From: Heterobasidion occidentale | Lineage: Eukaryota > Basidiomycota > Agaricomycetes > Russulales > Bondarzewiaceae | Reading direction: 5' to 3' | DNA: 64,000 bases | Assembly: GCA_039111635.1 (NCBI GenBank) | Contig: JBCAQO010000005.1 | Location: 1,240,001-1,304,000, forward strand | Shown: positions 60,186-64,000 of the stretch, in pieces | How the letters are laid out: every line of letters starts with the position of its first letter | How positions within the stretch are numbered: position 1 is the first letter of the stretch | Made by a program: the position numbers and the translations under genes | Notes under the pieces: model-generated | Databases searched by the model: none | What the model saw: the letters and a program-made list of their open reading frames with translations, nothing else | What the model was told of the DNA's origin: nothing

Positions 60186-60516
60186 GCAGCATGCGCATGA
60201 TTGATTATCTATACCTGGACATACATGCAGTCTACTTGTCGACGGCTATATGTTTTGGCAGCCCGGCGATTCAAAGGATCATGGTCGGACACGCATTGCC
60301 AAGATGCACGCGGGTGGAGAGTTGGAAGCATGTGATGATGTAACGGCGCGAATATGCAGGTGAATGGACCTGGACACGTAGCATTCGTTTTACTTCATCC
60401 TGCGAGCCATAAGGCCACGTCTATCTTTCTAACTTTCTATTTGCTGGCCATTTTCCTTTTCGCGGACTCGCTCTCAAGGCCTCTCTTTCTCGCGTCCACG
60501 TCTTGTGGTTCTCAGT
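60186..60516. other. Intergenic between VPS45 and ERV46
   Basis: 331 bp with the 3' end of VPS45 and a pyrimidine-rich promoter (CTTTCTAACTTTCTATTTGC) before ERV46. No gene. Confidence 0.5.
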
Positions 60517-62248
60517 ATGGCCAAGGGACTATTTGGCGCCCTCAAGGGCATCGATGCCTTCGGCAAGGTCAGCCTCAATTACTTGCACGCTTGCCAACGA
60601 TGATTTGTATATGGATAAAATGCGCATAGACAATGGAGGATGTGAAGGTCAAGACGCGTACCGGCGCGCTATGTCAGTACGATTCCTTGCGGCAGTTGCT
60701 CATGAGTTGAAGTGAGGTTTCAGTGACGATCCTTTCCGCTGCCATTATTTTGGCGTTTTCAACAATGGAGTTCTTTGACTATCGTCGCGTCAGCATGGAC
60801 ACATCGGTCGTTGTTGACAAGAGCCGTGGAGAGCGGTTGACGGTACGGATGAATGTAACATTTCCGAGGGTCCCATGCTACCGTAAGTCGTAGTTTGCTA
60901 TTGTATACTTTCCATGGCCACCGATCATCACAGGTCGAGATACTCGCCTGCATGGATTCGCTCTGTCCCCGAATCGCATACTGACGATCTACTGCCGTCG
61001 TAATAGTCCTTTCTCTGGATGTCATGGACATTTCGGGTGAGACCCAACGGGATATCACTCATAACATTGTAAAGTCTCGACTTTCATCTACCGGCGCATT
61101 GGTCAATGCGCACTCTGCGGAACTGCGGAATGAAATAGACAAGATCAACGAGCAGCGCCAGGACGGATACTGCGGTTCTTGCTATGGCGGGCTCGTTCCC
61201 CCAAGTGGCTGCTGTAACAGTTGCGATAGTGTGCGGGAGTCATATGTGCAGAAAGGTTGGAGTTTTGGGAACCCGGACGCCATCGAGCAAGTGAGACTTG
61301 TACTTCTCCCGAATAGCACGCCCTGTACTGACTGTCACGCCAGTGCGTTCAAGAACATTGGTCAGAACGTCTGCAAGAGCAGTCCACAGAGGGCTGCAAC
61401 GTCGCGGGACGCGTTCGGGTCAATAAAGTTATTGGTAATATTCATCTTTCACCCGGCAAATCGTTCCAGTCCTCGGCTTCCAACATCTACGAGCTTGTAC
61501 CATATCTCAAGAACGATGGCAACCGCCACGACTTCAGCCACACAGTACATGAGTTTACTTTCACAGCAGATGATGAGTACGATGTGAACAAAATGCAGAA
61601 AGGCAAGGAGATGAAGGAGAAGATGGGGCTCTCTGGCAACCCGTTGGATGGATATCAGGCGAGGGTATGTCTTTGCCTCCCTCTTTATTTCTCGACTTGT
61701 AATCATAACATGAATATGTCCAGACTGCGAAAGCACAGTACATGTTCCAATACTTCCTCAAAGTTGTTTCCACGCAATTCCGTACCCTCGATGGGCAAAC
61801 TGTCAACACCCACCAATACAGCGTGACCCACTTCGAGCGGGACATTACTACTGGTTCCCAGGGTGGCCAGAATGAGGGAGTCCACATTCAGCATGGCACT
61901 TCAGGCATTCCAGGTTCGCGTTCGCCATTGAAAAGTGGTCTTCACTACTCGAGTCTGATGTGTTTTTCCCATCAGGTGCTTTCTTCAACTACGAAATTTC
62001 CCCGATCTTGGTGGTCCACGAAGAAACGCGGCAATCTTTTGCCCACTTCGTCACCTCGTGCGTTGCCACCAGATGCCTATGTTGTTCCCTCATTGATATT
62101 GCTCCCCAGGACGTGCGCCATCGTGGGCGGAGTTCTCACTGTGGCCTCGATCCTTGACAGCGTACTCTTCGCCACTGGACGGCATCTCAAGAAAACCGGC
62201 ACTTCGTCCAGTAACGGTAATGGCCACCCTAGTGGCAAGTTGATGTAA
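60517..62248 (+). CDS. ERV46: Erv46, cargo receptor of ER-Golgi COPII vesicles
   Basis: Erv46 pairs with Erv41 as a cargo receptor cycling between ER and Golgi. The first exon reads 'MAKGLFGALKGIDAFGK', then 'TMEDVKVKTRTGALLTILSA' enters the first membrane helix ('LTILSAAIILAFSTMEFF'), ending near 'DYRRVSMDTSVVVDKSRGER'. The lumenal part has the cysteine motif 'CGSCYGG', 'GCCNSCDSV', diagnostic for Erv46/ERGIC3, and 'CNVAGRVRVNKVIGNIHLSP'-like 'GKSFQSS'. 'YQYFLKVV'-type 'MFQYFLKVVSTQFRTLDGQT' and 'FFNYEISPILVVHEETRQSF' follow. The second helix 'CAIVGGVLTVASILDSVLFA' leads to a short cytosolic tail ending in 'GHPSGKLM'. About eight introns, all in frame where checked; length about 410 residues. 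Confidence 0.93.
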
Positions 62249-62621
62249 TGTGGATGTGTATTATACAATATACACACGTGGTGTATCGATCACCTCGCCA
62301 TCTAGGCGATGACATGTTATCCATTGACATGTCTTTGAAGACTCGACAGTGTGCTGAACGACACTCTATAGCTCATATATATGGATTCACGCCACGAGAA
62401 TCTGCCTGTAGCGGTGAGTCTTGTCAGCCAGTTAGTATGCATCAATTCTCTGTGCACGCTGTCAGCCAATGAAGGACCCCTGAGGAAGTCACCGCAAGGT
62501 GATTCTCCGAATCTCAATTTGTACCATACACAGTATCTCCTTTGGAGTCAAAATCGAGTTCCTTCCATTGAATTTTCGAAGGAGGAATAAATAGTTGGCA
62601 CTTCCGCCGCCGCATCTTCCG
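62249..62621. other. Intergenic between converging ERV46 and DUF6534 genes
   Basis: About 370 bp of 3' flanking sequence. No gene or repeat recognised. Confidence 0.5.
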
Positions 62622-64000
62622 TCACATATAGTGCCTTTGATCAGATAATTTCACGACGGTCTTCCATTCTTGAGGCCGCATCTAGGTGGCAATAAGTTGT
62701 GATCAGACTCGGTGATATGGACGAGATGGAAATGCTTACAGGAACAGGGTCGACAACCCTACTCATCTCAGTATCCACTTGAACCGTGAGATCCTGGAGA
62801 GAATCAGCATCTACAATGGTTGAAATTGGAGTTGATCTACCTGCCCACGAATCGCACTTTTCGATCCGATGTGTTGTGATGCTTTCCCAGAGCGCCGAGC
62901 ATTTGCAGATAGAGGTAGAGAAAACATAGGATCGTTCTGCCTTTGTCATTAAGACTTTGCCTGCTGTTCAAAGTCGCGAGAAGAGAGTTGAGATACACTG
63001 TGGTGTGAATGTTTAGTATGTGAGGTTGTTCATCAAACCAGTTGAGATAGCGGACATTTGCTGAGAATGAGGTATATTCCGACAAATAAGAATCCCGGTA
63101 TGGCAGTGTACTGAATCGAGTGTGAGAGTCAGAGCGGACAAGACAAGATGAGGCACGAGAACTGACCACGGCCACCGTCACCAGAGCAAAAATGCTATAT
63201 CCGGGAGGAATTAAGTGAGAAACTCAAAGTTGAGAAGTGCGGATGTAAATCTTGACCTTGGAAACAAACCTGTAGTTACGATGTACATTATCATCGTATT
63301 GATGAGCGAGTTCGTTCTGCGGATCTTTGGGCAACCAAGTCTTTGACACGGTAGAATTTAATGCTTACCTCTTGAACGAAGAATGCTCTCTCCATAGTAA
63401 AACTGAAGTTACGATTGTGATGATCCAGTCCGAAGCACAGCTTGAGGTGAGCACGCCGTATATGCTAGTCTAGGGTTGGATGTGGCATTCAATCAGCATC
63501 AAACAAAAGATTTATTGGACATACTTTTTGAGTCAAAATTTCAAGGGCTTCCTTCAAGCAATAACTGGAATGGATGTCGCATAATCTATCAATCCAGTAT
63601 ATCTTGACAGTTGAAGATCTTACAGCTGGATAGACAGTCTAGATATGTGAGATTGTCAACCAGGATACTCGGCCGCTGCGAAAGTGTAACCTACAAAGCC
63701 CAAATGCTGCAGTTGATATTATTGTTAGTTCCATCGTCCTTGCATAGGCGAAACGAGTACTCGCCCAAGCTCACAGTGACAGGAACAGCCTAGTAGCGAA
63801 TAAGAGCTAAGTCAATGCTAGACTTTCACACGGCAAAGCACTCACTATTAGGGCTGCGAGCACCCTGTTGGAATCGCTCACTAGACATGTACATGGTGAA
63901 TCAAACTATGAACAAGGCATTCTTTCAGCTCACATTTCCAAATCCTGCGAAGGTAAAAACTATGATGAAATAGGACTATATCAGCGTAGGCGGTGTGAGA
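62622..64000 (-). CDS. DUF6534 multi-pass membrane protein, 3' part; continues beyond the right edge, one frame misfit
   Basis: DUF6534 proteins are seven-helix proteins of unknown role, multiplied in mushroom-forming fungi. Exons can be followed from the right edge leftward: 'GFGN' near 63945, 'MELTIISTAAFGLC' with 'RLHFRSGRVSWLTI' near 63700, 'SIYGVLTSSCASDWIITIVT' with 'SVLLWRE', 'RRTNSLINTMIMYIVTTG', 'IFALVTVAV', 'YTAIPGFLFVGIYLILSK' and 'LYLNSLLATLNSRQSL'. The last three pieces are the strongest family signature. The tail 'LQDLTVQVDTEMSRVVD' leads to my best stop at 62624-62622. Between 'YIVTTG' and 'IFALVTV' (63190-63270) the natural GT...AG pair leaves the frame off by one, so the gene may be damaged or wrongly assembled. 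The start lies outside the window. Confidence 0.68.

Overview
The window is nuclear DNA of a filamentous basidiomycete, most likely an Agaricomycete. The genes are cut by many short introns (about 50-80 bp) with GT...AG ends and CTAAC/CTGAC-like branch sites. They encode fungal versions of eukaryotic housekeeping proteins (FACT subunit, alpha-actinin, cofilin, VDAC, Cox20, Use1, Vps45, Erv46). Several other families are, as I recall them, typical of mushroom-forming fungi: DUF6533 and DUF6534 multi-pass proteins, a CHFR-like RING protein and a Kelch-BTB protein. No rRNA, tRNA, CRISPR, plasmid or intact transposon was recognised.

Layout. 1-10.6 kb is compact: POB3 (cut by the left edge), an Ain1-type alpha-actinin with a frame break, cofilin, mitochondrial VDAC, a Cdc25-like rhodanese protein, COX20, a broken gene fragment between duplicated promoter DNA, and the SNARE USE1. 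11.4-25.4 kb holds a secreted precursor with tandemly duplicated exons and K|R junctions, a small mitochondrial membrane protein, a secreted pepsin-type protease, the CHFR-like RING ligase and a long Kelch-BTB gene. After a 3.9-kb gap, 29.3-39.4 kb is strongly GC-rich: pyridoxamine-phosphate oxidase, a class I fructose-bisphosphate aldolase, a small mitochondrial protein, a linker-histone-domain protein with a long polyglutamine tract, and a 16-exon DUF6533 gene with exons of 6, 9 and 11 nt. 39.4-47.3 kb shows no recognisable gene and carries most of the window's simple repeats. An ECL1-type zinc-binding gene lies at 47.3-49.1 kb, followed by about 7.4 kb without a recognisable gene. The right end has a broken OGFr-like gene, VPS45, ERV46 and the 3' part of a DUF6534 gene that leaves the window.

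Working together. Use1, Vps45 and Erv46 all serve vesicle traffic. Alpha-actinin and cofilin act on actin. VDAC, Cox20 and two unnamed small proteins are mitochondrial. There is no operon or evident biosynthetic cluster. The unusual material is in gene architecture: micro-exons, exon-by-exon peptide duplication, GC-AG introns (one directly after a start codon) and a promoter duplicated around a gene fragment.

Limits. Gene models were assembled by eye from splice signals and remembered family motifs. Summed exon lengths divisible by three were checked for cofilin, VDAC, the rhodanese protein, COX20, USE1, the tandem-exon precursor, the 14.3-15.2 kb gene, PDX3, aldolase, the 31.9-kb gene, the linker-histone gene and the DUF6533 gene. 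UTR ends are not visible.
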